DNA of 64,000 nt from Gimesia alba (GCF_007744675.1 NZ_CP036269.1:1813501-1877500); one strand, 5' to 3'. Positions 1 through 9,928 are shown, counted from the first letter of the stretch. Numbers and translations are program-made. The notes: generated by a model from the sequence alone, not told the origin.

Positions 1-3000
1 GAAGATGCGATGGAGTCATCGGGTAGTGGTTCGAGTTCCGGCAGTGGCGAGACATCCGGTAGCGGCGAAGCGTCGGGTAGTGGGACTTCATCGGGAAGTG
101 GATCTGCATCGGGGAGTGGGACAGCTTCTGGCAGCGGTTCTGCTTCAGGTAGCGGTAGTGGCGAAGCTTCCGGTAGTGGCAGCATATCGGGAAGCAACAC
201 AGCACCAGTATTCACTGAGGGAGAAATGGGCTACTGGTGGACGGTCTTTGAAGATACTCCTGTCGGAACAGTGATCGGAACGGTGACTGCGAATGATCCT
301 GACGGTGATGGGGTCAGTTATGAATTACTTTCAGGTATGTCCCGCTTTTCCGTTGATTCGGCAACGGGAGCGATCTCTCTGGTCAGTGCTTTGGATTATG
401 AAACCAGCCAGTCAGCTTCATTCAGCGTACGTGCAATCGATACTTATGGAAATTCAGTAACGGCGTGGGGTGAAGTATCCATCGAAGATGTGAACGAAGC
501 TCCTGTTTTTGACTATGGAGAGTCTCAATACTGGGGGCTTTCCGAAGACACCCCTGTCGGAACCGCAGTTGGTGTCGTCTCTGCCACCTCGCCGGTGGGA
601 GAGACATTGACATACTCTTTAACGTCCGGTCAAGATTCCTTTGCGATCGATTCTGCAACCGGACAAATTACACTGATTGCTGCGTTGGACTATGAAACGA
701 ATCAATATGTGTATTTCGGCGTGCAGGCAACTGATCCCAGCGGGAATTCATCCACGTCATGGGTAGACATCTATGTTGAAGATGTTTCTGAAGCACCAAC
801 TTTTGATGCGGGAGAAATGGGTTATTGGTGGACGGTATCAGAGTCAACTGCTGTAGGTACCGTTTTAGGAATTGTCTCTGCAACCGATCCACAAGGCGAT
901 GAAATCACCTATCAGCTGACTTCGGGAGCATCGAAGTTTTCGATCGATTCCACAACGGGTGCAATTTCGCTCATTGCCAGTTTGGATTATGAGACGAACC
1001 AATATGAATCTTTCAGCGTTCAGGCTACAGACTCGGCAGGAAATTCCACTTCTACTTGGGGTGAAGTCTATGTAGAAGATGCAGCAGAATCGTCTGGAAG
1101 TGGGTCTTCATCGGGGAGTGGGGCAGCCTCTGCAAGTGGTTCTGCTTCAGGTAGTGGCAGCGGATCAGTGTCCGGCAGTGGTGAAGCATCTGGCAGCGGA
1201 TCAGTGTCCGGTAGTGGTGAAGCATCTGGCAGTGGCGAAGCATCCGGCAGTGGCGAAGCGTCCGGCAGTGGTGAAGCATCCGGCAGTGGTGAAGCATCCG
1301 GCAGTGGTGAAGCATCCGGCAGTGGTGAAGCATCTGGAAGCGGATCAGCGTCCGGCAGCGGAGAAGCATCCGGTAGTGGTGAAGCATCGGGCAGCGGAGA
1401 AGCGTCCGGTAGTGGCGAAGCATCGGGTAGTGGAGAAGCGTCCGGTAGTGGCGAAGCATCGGGCAGTGGAGAAGCGTCCGGTAGTGGCGAAGCGTCCGGT
1501 AGTGGAGAAGCATCGGGTAGTGGCGAAGCATCGGGTAGTGGAGAAGCGTCCGGTAGTGGCGAAGCATCGGGCAGTGGTGAAGCATCCGGCAGCGGTGAAG
1601 CATCGGGCAGTGGTGAAGCGTCCGGTAGTGGTGAAGCGTCCGGTAGTGGTGAAGCATCGGGCAGTGGTGAAGCATCCGGTAGTGGATCAGGTTCTGGCCC
1701 AGGCAATGAGATTGATCTAGACATCGATTTTGATGCAGAACGTGCTGCAACCCAGGCTGAGTACGATGCAACGATCGCAGATTTGAAATCAGGATTACTC
1801 GATTCTCTGACCGCAGGGGGTAATGCACTCACTACCTTGATTGATACGAATACAGCAGCGAGAGATGCGGCACGTGATGCGTCTAATCAGAGAATCAGTG
1901 ATCAGATCTCTTCATTAACCAGTGGAGCGACGACGTTAAATGATCAGTTACAGGCAGATTCAAATGCCAACGATTCTGCTTTCGAAACTCGAAAAGCAGA
2001 GATCTTAACTGCCTACAATGATGCAAAAACGGCGGCTCAGACAGCCTTTGATACCCGGAATGCAGACGCGGTTGCCGCCTATAATACTAAGCTGGCGACA
2101 GCAGACAGTCTGTTTGATACGAATACCGCAACCGCTCAAGCGGACTATGATGCTGAAAATACTCGGATTCAAGGAGATTATGACGCAGAAGTCACCTCAG
2201 CCGAGGATGATTATAATACGGCAAAAACGGATGCTGAGAACGCATTCGCTGCAGCCGAGTCAACTGCCTGGTCTTTATATGAAACTACGGTTGCCTCCAT
2301 TCAATCCATTTTTGATTCAGCCGTCACTACCGCAGAAAGTACTCGTGATTCTGTGATTGCAGGTGTCGCAACGACGTTTGATTTGTCGGTTGTCGAGGGA
2401 GGCATTGCCTATCAGAATGCGGTCCAGGCGGCTCAGGACGCTTATACCGCCAGCATTGATGCTGCTCTAGCGACATACGAATCAACCATGCAGAGTATCA
2501 ATGATGCGTATGACACTGCTATGACAAACGCCGATAATGCCTTTAATTCCGCATTAGCGACCGCTGATGCCAACCATGCGTCGGCAGTGGATCAGGCGAA
2601 TACGACTTATTCGAATTCCGTGACAACCGCCACAGATCATTTCGATGCACAGGTTCTGAATTTACAGAACAACTTTGATACAGCGATTACGAATGCCGGC
2701 GATGCTTTTGATGGCGCAATTTTAAGTGCGGATAATACTTATACGATTGATATTACGACAGCTGATAATACTTATAATACTTCAATTCAGACGGCCTCGG
2801 ACGCCTATGATACATACATGAATGTGACACTTCCCGCAGGTTTCACGGCAGCGGTCAAAGGTGCAGCAGAAGCATGGGCTAATGACGTCGTCAGTACAAA
2901 AAATACAGCGACCGCTCAAATCAATGCCGCCACCGCAGCACATTTACAGACTGTGAAGTCCGCCACGCAATCATTTCTGGATGCCATTCCCGGTTTTGAT

Positions 3001-6000
3001 GACCAAATGGTTTCTGAAGTTGCAAGTAAGTGGAGTGACTTTAATGATACGGCACAAACGGCTCAAGACGCCTATTATGCAGCCATTGAAAATATTAATG
3101 TTCCCGCCGATGCTGATTACGATACCTATTTCACTGCTTATGAAGCTGCCAGACGGGCAGCGGCAACGACATATTTTACCACTGTAGGAAACGAAGCCAT
3201 CTCGCTGGGGACAGAGTTGGGAAGCACCTATGTCGCGATGCTGGAAACAGCATATGGTGATGCTGTAACCTGGGTCGAAACCGTTTCTGCTGCTGATGAA
3301 GCCCTGCAGAAAGTGATTGCAGAACAAAATGCGAACGTACAAAAAGCGTATGATGTAGGGCAGGCAACATACCTGGCTTCCTATACCGCGACGGTGAAAC
3401 AATACAGTGCCGAAATCGCCGAAAAACAGGCTACTTTGAAGAAAGCCAAGGTCTCTGCAGCGGATCAGAAAGATATCGATTATGCAAACGCAGAGGCGAA
3501 AGTCGCCAAAGCGAAAGCAACGGCAGCTAAGACCTATTCCGATGCGATTGCGACTGCAGAAAAAACGTATGTTGACGGCTATGCGACCGAATGGGACAGC
3601 CTGCAGTCAAAGCTGACGGATGCCTGGGCAACACACACGGCAGCTTTGAGTGCCGCCGATGATCAATGGGTGACAGCGGTGGTTGCTGCCGACTCTGCCT
3701 GGGTTACTGCCGCCAATCAGGCCGCTTCTACTTATGAATCGGCAGCGGCAAACGCATATGATACCGCAGTGAACGCCTCGCATGCTGCGTTGCAGACCTA
3801 TGTTGCGACGGTTGGTTCAGAATGGGCGAATGCCCTGGCGTCGTATTATTCGTCCGATCCGAATATTGGCACCGTGACCGGCGCCTGGAACGCTTATAAT
3901 AATTCGATAGTAGGAGCGTGGATCTCTGCGAATTCAACAGCATCATCAGCTGCCAATTCTTATTACGGATCTGTACAGGACGCGACCAATGCCAGAACCC
4001 AAGCCATCGCCGATGCCGGACATGCGCGGGCCACTCGTGTGAATGCCGCACAGCAGCAGGCCATTACAGACGGCATCGCCAATCAGCGGACGTTTGATGA
4101 TTCCTATCGATCTGAAGCGGTCGCCCATGCGAATTCGGTGGCAGCTGCCGAACTAGAGAAAGCCAACGAGCAGGCAGCGGCTGCGAAAGAAAAAGTTGAT
4201 GCGGACGCCGATAATTACAAGTCGAGTATCACGGATGTTTCCAATGAGCATGAATCGACTGTGAATGCAGAACATGGCACGATCCAGGGCGCCATCCAGG
4301 GATTTGTGAATGGAGCCTACGCCATTGTAGAGGGAGTCATGAATGACTCTGGCTCTGCGGCAACTTTGGAAATCGATCAGGCATTGGAAGAAGCGAAAAA
4401 GCAAGCGGAAGAGGAAAAGAAAAAACACGATAATATTGCCAGCTTCCTCAAAGGCCGCATCATTGCGGGCGCTAACAAGAGCGTAAAAGATCAGGCGACT
4501 TCTGCCAAAGAGACATTGAAAAACATTCTGGATGATGTTCAAAATGGAAACATCCACGAAGACTATATTGGCTGGAAAACAGAATTTACGATGATGCTGG
4601 ATATGATGTCCATGTCCGCCGATATGTTCGAAAGCCAAATGATGGGGCCTGTTCAGGAACTGATGAATAATATTCTCTCAGAAGAGTCGATGGCGAATAG
4701 TCCAGAGATGGGAGGATATGTTTCAGGAGGGCCAGGGGCTCTGGATGTGTTAAAGGCGGCCTTCGGATATGAAAGTTATGGGGCATATATCTATGATAAT
4801 TATGGTGAACTGGTAGGGACAGTCGATTACACACTAGGTCTTGTGGGAAGACGAATTTATAAAAGTAATGGGGGGATGTATATATCCTACAAATCGCTAG
4901 ATGAGGTCAATAGTCTAATAGCGAACCAAACAGTCCCTTGGCAAGCTAGTAGTTGGGATTCGCAATTTGGCGGAATCAATCATTCTGGAGATTCTGTTGA
5001 TCCCGCAACGCAAACTTATTCTTATACTGCGATTAGTTTTCTAGTCGGGGAAGAAGCACTTGCTGCGCAAGGGGGATTGGCCAGCGATATTCTCATCTCC
5101 GCTCAAATTGTCACTGAAGCAGTAGGTTTAGTCGATCCCACGGGAGTTTCTGATGGGTTGAATGCACTCGTGCTGGTTGCCCAGGGGGATACAGCAGGGG
5201 CAGCCATTTCTGTCGCTGGGATTCTCACTCCCTTTGGCGCAGAAAAAATTGCCAAGTATGCCAAGCGAATCCCTGTCAGTAAACTGGACGAAGTCAGTGA
5301 TGGAGTCCAGGGCCTGCGGCAGACGGCCCGTCAGACGATGGACAATTCTAATAACATCATCAGCAAAGCGGACAATCATGTTGCTGACGTGAAAGCAACA
5401 TGTAAAACCCCCGATGGGGGATGTTTCGTCGGTGATACTCTGGTTCATGAGTCAGGGCCGGAAACAGATGCAAGTCTGGCTTACTCCAGCACGTTTGTTC
5501 TCTTGGGGGCGATCGGCATGGGCGTCGCTGAATATCGCAGAAAGAAGAAACAGAATCAGGATATTGTCCCGGAGAAAACAAAGCGTCTTGTCATGGACGA
5601 GGATGATCCTCATTTCCATATTTTACCAGTGGAAGATGACGGTCTGCCGGGGCGGCTCTCCACCGAGTCGTTGGATGAGTTGTGCAATCAACTGTGTCAT
5701 TCCGAACGGGAGTTGAACATGTCTGATAAGACAGATTTGATGCAGATGGATCACCTCTATTCAGAACCATTATTAAGTTTTGACGATCACGCTTCCTGCC
5801 GTGTGCAATCAGAGAGTCAAACAGCCGTTCTGATGGACGAAATCCCCAAGCCTTTGGGGGCAAAAAAACAAAAGGAAGCGAAAGTTCCTGTTCCGCAATT
5901 GGCCGGTAAAGCGAGCCACAGCCGATTCAGTAAAGGGGGCCTGGTCTGGCTGGTCGGTTGTTTGCTAATGGGGCTGGGCCTGTTTGGTTTTGGGGCGATG

Positions 6001-6858
6001 TCTCCCGAGTCGGCATCGCATACGACGCCCATTTCAGAAATTGAAGTGGGTGACAACGTCTTGGCCGGCAATCCAAAAGAAGCCCCTGATCTTCGGTTCG
6101 GGAGCAGCGTTGATCCTGAGACCTGGAGGAAGATTGAACTCCGCGCCCCTAAAGTGGATGGCTCCTTTGCAGATGTGACGTTGTTGCGACCCTTGAACTG
6201 GATTGCGGAACAAAATGCAGCAGCGGGTCGTACGGTGCATATCTCGGTACCCGAATGTGGCATCAAAGGGGATGCCCGGGTCCTCTCGATCTCAGCCTGT
6301 CCACCTGTGAAAAGTGGATCGGGCAAAACCGTCACGGGGGTCTTCCGTCACTCTTCCTCAAAAGTTGTTGATGTTTATATAGACGGTTTAGAGAACCCCA
6401 TCGGCTCTACAGGCAATCACCCGTTCTGGAGCGAAGACCGCCAGGAATTTGTCAGGGCAGACAAACTGCAGCCAGGAGAACGGTTAAGAACCTTAAAGGG
6501 AATCACCCGGGTCACAAATGTTGTGTCACGGGGAAGTCCTGTACCGGTCTTTAATATTGAGGTGCAGGTTGATCATACTTACCATGTTGCTGCAACTGGG
6601 GTGCTGGTTCATAATGGGAGCGCTGAACTGAGATGTGGTTTAGACGCCACAGGTAAGGTGCATGGAGAGCTTCCACTACCAGAAAACCTTGATAAATATG
6701 ATCCAGACGATCTGAGGGCACTTAAGAGTGAATTAGAGACAAGTGTGCAAACACGAATACAAAGTAATATCCAACATGGTTATGACCCAGCACATGCCCA
6801 AAGACAAGCAGCAGAGCAAGATCTAATCAAGTATATCGAACGAACTTTAGGTGAGTAA
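1..6858 (+). CDS. Giant surface protein with cadherin-like repeats, Ala-rich stalk, Hint domain and C-terminal toxin-like tail (5' partial)
   Basis: The frame is open from base 1. The first ATG (base 10) lies in Glu-Asp-Ala-Met-Glu-Ser-Ser, which mirrors an internal Glu-Asp-Ala-Ala-Glu-Ser-Ser, so the gene starts upstream of the window. Order: Ser/Gly-rich linker (16-195); three cadherin-like repeats of about 98 residues with LDYET and NEAPVF motifs (196-1080); a Gly-Ser-Gly-Glu-Ala-Ser repeat tract (1087-1700); an Ala-rich, Asp/Tyr-containing helical stalk (about 1720-4500). A Hint domain opens at CFVGDTLV (5422) and resumes at TPISEIEVGD (about 6025). Its later motifs are GNHPF and HTYHVAATGVLVHN (ending about 6613). 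Between the Hint halves lie two hydrophobic helices (about 5472-5530 and 5935-6000). The last 80 residues after VHN look like a small toxin domain; I do not recognise its family. Known role of such Hint domains: autoproteolytic release of polymorphic toxins. The job here is inferred. Confidence 0.8.
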   Translation, partial: EDAMESSGSGSSSGSGETSGSGEASGSGTSSGSGSASGSGTASGSGSASGSGSGEASGSGSISGSNTAPVFTEGEMGYWWTVFEDTPVGTVIGTVTANDPDGDGVSYELLSGMSRFSVDSATGAISLVSALDYETSQSASFSVRAIDTYGNSVTAWGEVSIEDVNEAPVFDYGESQYWGLSEDTPVGTAVGVVSATSPVGETLTYSLTSGQDSFAIDSATGQITLIAALDYETNQYVYFGVQATDPSGNSSTSWVDIYVEDVSEAPTFDAGEMGYWWTVSESTAVGTVLGIVSATDPQGDEITYQLTSGASKFSIDSTTGAISLIASLDYETNQYESFSVQATDSAGNSTSTWGEVYVEDAAESSGSGSSSGSGAASASGSASGSGSGSVSGSGEASGSGSVSGSGEASGSGEASGSGEASGSGEASGSGEASGSGEASGSGEASGSGSASGSGEASGSGEASGSGEASGSGEASGSGEASGSGEASGSGEASGSGEASGSGEASGSGEASGSGEASGSGEASGSGEASGSGEASGSGEASGSGEASGSGEASGSGEASGSGSGSGPGNEIDLDIDFDAERAATQAEYDATIADLKSGLLDSLTAGGNALTTLIDTNTAARDAARDASNQRISDQISSLTSGATTLNDQLQADSNANDSAFETRKAEILTAYNDAKTAAQTAFDTRNADAVAAYNTKLATADSLFDTNTATAQADYDAENTRIQGDYDAEVTSAEDDYNTAKTDAENAFAAAESTAWSLYETTVASIQSIFDSAVTTAESTRDSVIAGVATTFDLSVVEGGIAYQNAVQAAQDAYTASIDAALATYESTMQSINDAYDTAMTNADNAFNSALATADANHASAVDQANTTYSNSVTTATDHFDAQVLNLQNNFDTAITNAGDAFDGAILSADNTYTIDITTADNTYNTSIQTASDAYDTYMNVTLPAGFTAAVKGAAEAWANDVVSTKNTATAQINAATAAHLQTVKSATQSFLDAIPGFDDQMVSEVASKWSDFNDTAQTAQDAYYAAIENINVPADADYDTYFTAYEAARRAAATTYFTTVGNEAISLGTELGSTYVAMLETAYGDAVTWVETVSAADEALQKVIAEQNANVQKAYDVGQATYLASYTATVKQYSAEIAEKQATLKKAKVSAADQKDIDYANAEAKVAKAKATAAKTYSDAIATAEKTYVDGYATEWDSLQSKLTDAWATHTAALSAADDQWVTAVVAADSAWVTAANQAASTYESAAANAYDTAVNASHAALQTYVATVGSEWANALASYYSSDPNIGTVTGAWNAYNNSIVGAWISANSTASSAANSYYGSVQDATNARTQAIADAGHARATRVNAAQQQAITDGIANQRTFDDSYRSEAVAHANSVAAAELEKANEQAAAAKEKVDADADNYKSSITDVSNEHESTVNAEHGTIQGAIQGFVNGAYAIVEGVMNDSGSAATLEIDQALEEAKKQAEEEKKKHDNIASFLKGRIIAGANKSVKDQATSAKETLKNILDDVQNGNIHEDYIGWKTEFTMMLDMMSMSADMFESQMMGPVQELMNNILSEESMANSPEMGGYVSGGPGALDVLKAAFGYESYGAYIYDNYGELVGTVDYTLGLVGRRIYKSNGGMYISYKSLDEVNSLIANQTVPWQASSWDSQFGGINHSGDSVDPATQTYSYTAISFLVGEEALAAQGGLASDILISAQIVTEAVGLVDPTGVSDGLNALVLVAQGDTAGAAISVAGILTPFGAEKIAKYAKRIPVSKLDEVSDGVQGLRQTARQTMDNSNNIISKADNHVADVKATCKTPDGGCFVGDTLVHESGPETDASLAYSSTFVLLGAIGMGVAEYRRKKKQNQDIVPEKTKRLVMDEDDPHFHILPVEDDGLPGRLSTESLDELCNQLCHSERELNMSDKTDLMQMDHLYSEPLLSFDDHASCRVQSESQTAVLMDEIPKPLGAKKQKEAKVPVPQLAGKASHSRFSKGGLVWLVGCLLMGLGLFGFGAMSPESASHTTPISEIEVGDNVLAGNPKEAPDLRFGSSVDPETWRKIELRAPKVDGSFADVTLLRPLNWIAEQNAAAGRTVHISVPECGIKGDARVLSISACPPVKSGSGKTVTGVFRHSSSKVVDVYIDGLENPIGSTGNHPFWSEDRQEFVRADKLQPGERLRTLKGITRVTNVVSRGSPVPVFNIEVQVDHTYHVAATGVLVHNGSAELRCGLDATGKVHGELPLPENLDKYDPDDLRALKSELETSVQTRIQSNIQHGYDPAHAQRQAAEQDLIKYIERTLGE
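1087..1700 (+). repeat. 18-bp minisatellite coding for Gly-Ser-Gly-Glu-Ala-Ser
   Basis: Roughly thirty in-frame 18-bp units, each reading SGSGEA with a few SV, SA or GS variants. Synonymous changes (tcc/tcg/tct, ggc/ggt/gga) scatter through the array, so the units have diverged at silent sites while the peptide stayed nearly fixed. A shorter SG-rich stretch lies at 16-195. It probably forms a flexible linker between the cadherin-like repeats and the helical stalk. Confidence 0.9.
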
Positions 6859-7520
6859 TGTCAAAAGAAACTACCGGTGATTTGCTTATAAAAGAGCTAC
6901 ATAAAGATCCTCAAGTGTTTTATGAGAAAGGTAGATCGTATCAACTTCTTCAGGAATATTTTAAAGACTATAATATAGCTACTCTCAGTGGTTTGCTTAC
7001 AGATAAAGATCCATATGTAAAACGTGCTGCCATTTGGATTGCTTCTGAGCTTGGATATGAAAGTAGGTCGCTAATTACAGAAATTTTCCCATTAGCCAAT
7101 GATGATGAAGATGAATATATCCAAAGTTATGCTCTTGAGGTTCTGACTGTTTGTGCTCATGGGGAACACTCTGAAAGAATAATTCATGTAATCGAGGCAT
7201 TAGAAAGCAAACGTAAGTTAATACGACTTTTGGCGATGAGGTTGATAGCAAATCTTACTGCTGATCAAATTGAAGCAGGAATAGAATACTTCAAATCTTC
7301 AAATAGCTTACATGTTAAAGGCCTCAAGTTTTTAGGCGACTGTGACCAGCTGTCAGCTAAGCAGGTATTATTATTGATAGAGAATCAGGAACCGTTAAAC
7401 AGAAAGTATGGCGCTATACTTGCGAAATGCAAATTACAGAGTGAACCAGAATTGATGACGATAGTTGCTAAGAGTTTAGACTCTGACTTGCGAGAATTTT
7501 CTGGTAGTTTAGTTGCTTAA
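6858..7520 (+). CDS. HEAT-like repeat protein, candidate immunity protein
   Basis: 220 residues, fully helical in appearance, without signal peptide or membrane segment. Its middle holds several HEAT-like helical pairs, for example DKDPYVKRAAIWIASELG (about residues 49-66) and SKRKLIRLLAMRLIANL (about 117-133). The ATG overlaps the stop codon of the giant Hint protein (TAATG at 6856-6860), and a GGTGAG sits just upstream, so translation is probably coupled. In polymorphic toxin loci the gene directly after the toxin usually encodes a cytosolic immunity protein, and HEAT-like proteins are known among these. That role is inferred from position only. The gene is clearly AT-richer than the upstream one, which is common for toxin/immunity modules. 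Confidence 0.7.
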   Translation: MSKETTGDLLIKELHKDPQVFYEKGRSYQLLQEYFKDYNIATLSGLLTDKDPYVKRAAIWIASELGYESRSLITEIFPLANDDEDEYIQSYALEVLTVCAHGEHSERIIHVIEALESKRKLIRLLAMRLIANLTADQIEAGIEYFKSSNSLHVKGLKFLGDCDQLSAKQVLLLIENQEPLNRKYGAILAKCKLQSEPELMTIVAKSLDSDLREFSGSLVA

Positions 7521-7798
7521 AATATTTTGAGAGTATATATGCAATCTATATGATTCATCATACTGACATTTTAAGTGTTGCAATGATTATCTGGAGCATC
7601 AAGTAAGGAGAAGGCAAAAATGGGTCAGGACTCTTTGATTATAGTGAACTGATCCTTGTAATGCCTCTCTCTTAATTCTATAGGTTCACGTCGGCGTGGA
7701 ACACGTCTCCTGATCAAACGAAAGCACACTACATCATCACCGCTCTACTGTCACGATACTATGAGAGTGACAAGATTGTTATGAAAGTCAGATCAATG
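7521..7798. other. Intergenic stretch with an in-frame remnant
   Basis: No gene is supported. Codons 7676-7780 are open in frame with the following lipoprotein and translate to a protein-like peptide ending LLSRYYESDKIV, which may be a fragment of a lost gene. An AAGGAG-like site before the ATG at 7620 leads only to a ten-codon frame. Confidence 0.35.
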
Positions 7799-8464
7799 AA
7801 ATATCAGTCACACATAAAAATGTTCATTTGCATGATTATGGTTACGTTCATTTCCTTTACTGGATGTAACAAATCTACTGAAACAGCAAAGAATAATCCT
7901 GTAACTGATAGCGGCAAAAACGACGTTGACAACAATACCGCGGCTAAACCGCTAATCAATGACACAACCAACTCTTCAGATGAAACTACTTCGGAACCAG
8001 TCAAGGATGCTGAGACGCAAAAAGAAAATGAAGTTTTGAATGTTGTGGGCACAGTTTATAAAGTCAACAATATGTTGATTATTATCACTGATATTAAATC
8101 TGAGAAACCCGTTGATGATATGGATGAAACCCCTCTTAATTTAACGCTGAGAATCTCAAATAAAGATCCTGAAAATGAGTTATTATATACCTCGTGGACT
8201 CCGCTTGATTCTGAACTGAGTTCGAATAAGCGTGTCTCTCATATTCAAGACGATCAAGGCACGATATATCCGATTCTCCTAGCAAAGAAAGATCAGCCGT
8301 ATGCAGGGCAAGTACTTCAAAAGAAATTAAAGCCGGGTGAAGCAATCAAAGATGTGCTTCTCTTTAAAGAATTAAAACCAGATACGAAAAGAATCAAATT
8401 GTATCTTGTCGGTAGCGAGATGACTGATCATAAAGATTTGGTTTTTAATTTACAGGTTCCCTGA
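7799..8464 (+). CDS. Putative lipoprotein with DUF4352-like domain
   Basis: From the ATG at 7799 the protein has a basic start, a hydrophobic stretch (FICMIMVTFISF) and a lipobox ending FTGC, so it is a likely lipoprotein. A Thr/Asn/Asp/Lys-rich linker of about 55 residues follows. The C-terminal 130 residues look like a beta-sandwich of the DUF4352 kind: 'LNLTLRISNKDPENELLY', then 'DDQGTIYPIL' and a 'KLKPGEAIKDVLLFKEL' motif. An in-frame ATG at 7781 would add six residues before a second basic start. The gene is AT-rich and stands alone. Function is unknown; DUF4352-like domains are often extracytoplasmic and sometimes bind protein partners. Confidence 0.7.
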   Translation, partial: KYQSHIKMFICMIMVTFISFTGCNKSTETAKNNPVTDSGKNDVDNNTAAKPLINDTTNSSDETTSEPVKDAETQKENEVLNVVGTVYKVNNMLIIITDIKSEKPVDDMDETPLNLTLRISNKDPENELLYTSWTPLDSELSSNKRVSHIQDDQGTIYPILLAKKDQPYAGQVLQKKLKPGEAIKDVLLFKELKPDTKRIKLYLVGSEMTDHKDLVFNLQVP

Positions 8465-8560
8465 AGCAACAATCAGCCATTTCATTTCCCATTACAAAGA
8501 AATCAGTAGCCGCGGAAATAATGGGTTTAAGTTCCAATGCGCCGCTGAAGATACAAGGTA

Positions 8561-9928
8561 ATGACAAAACATTCCAAAATCATCGTCGGCATGGGAACAG
8601 GTCGGTGCGGTACGCTTTCTCTGGCGGAAATACTCAACGCGCAACCCAATACGCAGGTCACCCATGAAGAGGCACCTTTGCTGCCGTGGGATCATGAGCC
8701 GGATAGCGGCATTATTGCCAGGCGCTTTGCCCGAATGCGGCGGAAGCGGGATGCTGAATTCGTTGGTGACATTGCTTCTTTCTATCTGCCTTATGTGGAA
8801 GAGATCATCAAAGCAGAACCTGACGTTCGCATCATCTGTCTGAAGCGGGATAAAGAGGCCGTCGTTAAGAGTTTCTGTCGCTGGCTGGATCTGGTGCATC
8901 CGCTGCCTACCAATCACTGGGCGAAAGAGTTGCCGCCGGGTTGGCATTATGAGCCCAACTGGTCTCGGATCTTTCCCAAGTATGATATTCAGAGCAGGGA
9001 AGCGGGTATCGCCCGTTACTGGGATGAATACAACGAGCGAGCAGAAAGACTCGCTAAAGAATTTCCAGATCATCTTAAAATTGTTGAAATGGAACAACTG
9101 AATGATGAGGCTGGCGTCAGCGAGCTTTTATCATTCGTTGGAATTCCCAAAAATCATCAGGTGAATCAGGCAGGGCACCATACACACAAGTCAGGTCATA
9201 CTCCCACACAAACTGTAAGTCCTCGTGCATCTGCTCACCCGATGGACCCACGGAAATGCGTGGTCTTAGTTCCTTATTCAGGCAGTATCGTGCCGCAGTG
9301 TGAACAGTCTCTCAAGGAACTGGAACGACGAGGTTATACAGTTCGTCGTGTTCGGGGTTATGCTGCCATCGATCAAGGACGCAATCAACTGGCGACCAAT
9401 GCCTTAAAAGACGGCTTTGAAGAAACGATGTGGATCGATTCTGATGTCGGCTTTTTTCCTGATGCCATCGAAAAACTGCGAAAACACAACCTGCCAATTT
9501 CTTGTGGGATCTATCCCAAAAAAGGGAAGCGGGAACTTGCCTGCCATGTTCTACCGGGGACACCGAAGATGACTTTTGGTGAGGGCGGGGGGCTGATCGA
9601 AATTCTATATGCCGGAACGGGATTTCTCCACATTCGCCGGGAAGCCTATCGAAAGATTCAGGAAGAGTTGAAACTTCCGATGTGTAACGAACGTTTCGGC
9701 GAAACCATGATTCCGTTTTTCCACCCTATGCTTTATCAACGTGATGATGGCTATGATTATCTGGCAGAAGATTATTCTTTCTCTCAACGAGCACGGGACT
9801 GCGGCTTTCAAATCATAGCAGACACAACCGTTCGCCTCTGGCATGTTGGCATGTATGCTTACGGTTGGGAAGACTCTGGTCGAGAACCACAACGCTTTGG
9901 TTCGTTCACACTGAATTTCAATCAGTGA
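8561..9928 (+). CDS. Sulfotransferase-like / glycosyltransferase-like fusion protein
   Basis: 455 residues in two halves. Residues 1 to about 215 resemble PAPS-dependent sulfotransferases or related P-loop proteins: the N-terminal strand runs into GMGTGRCGTLSLAEIL (residues 10-25), which matches the 5'-phosphosulfate-binding loop, and DVRIICLKRDKEAVVKSF matches the second conserved region. After a His/Thr/Pro-rich linker (about 205-230), residues 233-455 look like a GT-A glycosyltransferase: a start strand CVVLVPYSG, then WIDSD with a metal-binding Asp293-Ser-Asp295, later YAGTGFLHIRREAY and a C-terminal LAEDYSFSQRARDCG block. No signal peptide is seen, so it is likely cytosolic, making or decorating a sulfated glycan. 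The fusion reads through without a frameshift. The substrate is unknown. Confidence 0.7.
   Translation: MTKHSKIIVGMGTGRCGTLSLAEILNAQPNTQVTHEEAPLLPWDHEPDSGIIARRFARMRRKRDAEFVGDIASFYLPYVEEIIKAEPDVRIICLKRDKEAVVKSFCRWLDLVHPLPTNHWAKELPPGWHYEPNWSRIFPKYDIQSREAGIARYWDEYNERAERLAKEFPDHLKIVEMEQLNDEAGVSELLSFVGIPKNHQVNQAGHHTHKSGHTPTQTVSPRASAHPMDPRKCVVLVPYSGSIVPQCEQSLKELERRGYTVRRVRGYAAIDQGRNQLATNALKDGFEETMWIDSDVGFFPDAIEKLRKHNLPISCGIYPKKGKRELACHVLPGTPKMTFGEGGGLIEILYAGTGFLHIRREAYRKIQEELKLPMCNERFGETMIPFFHPMLYQRDDGYDYLAEDYSFSQRARDCGFQIIADTTVRLWHVGMYAYGWEDSGREPQRFGSFTLNFNQ

Noticed and set aside
1052-1832. Two minus-strand frames of about 255 codons (PLPDAS and HCRMLHHC repeats)
   Set aside because: They are other-frame readings of the GSGEAS minisatellite and exist only because the repeat lacks stops.
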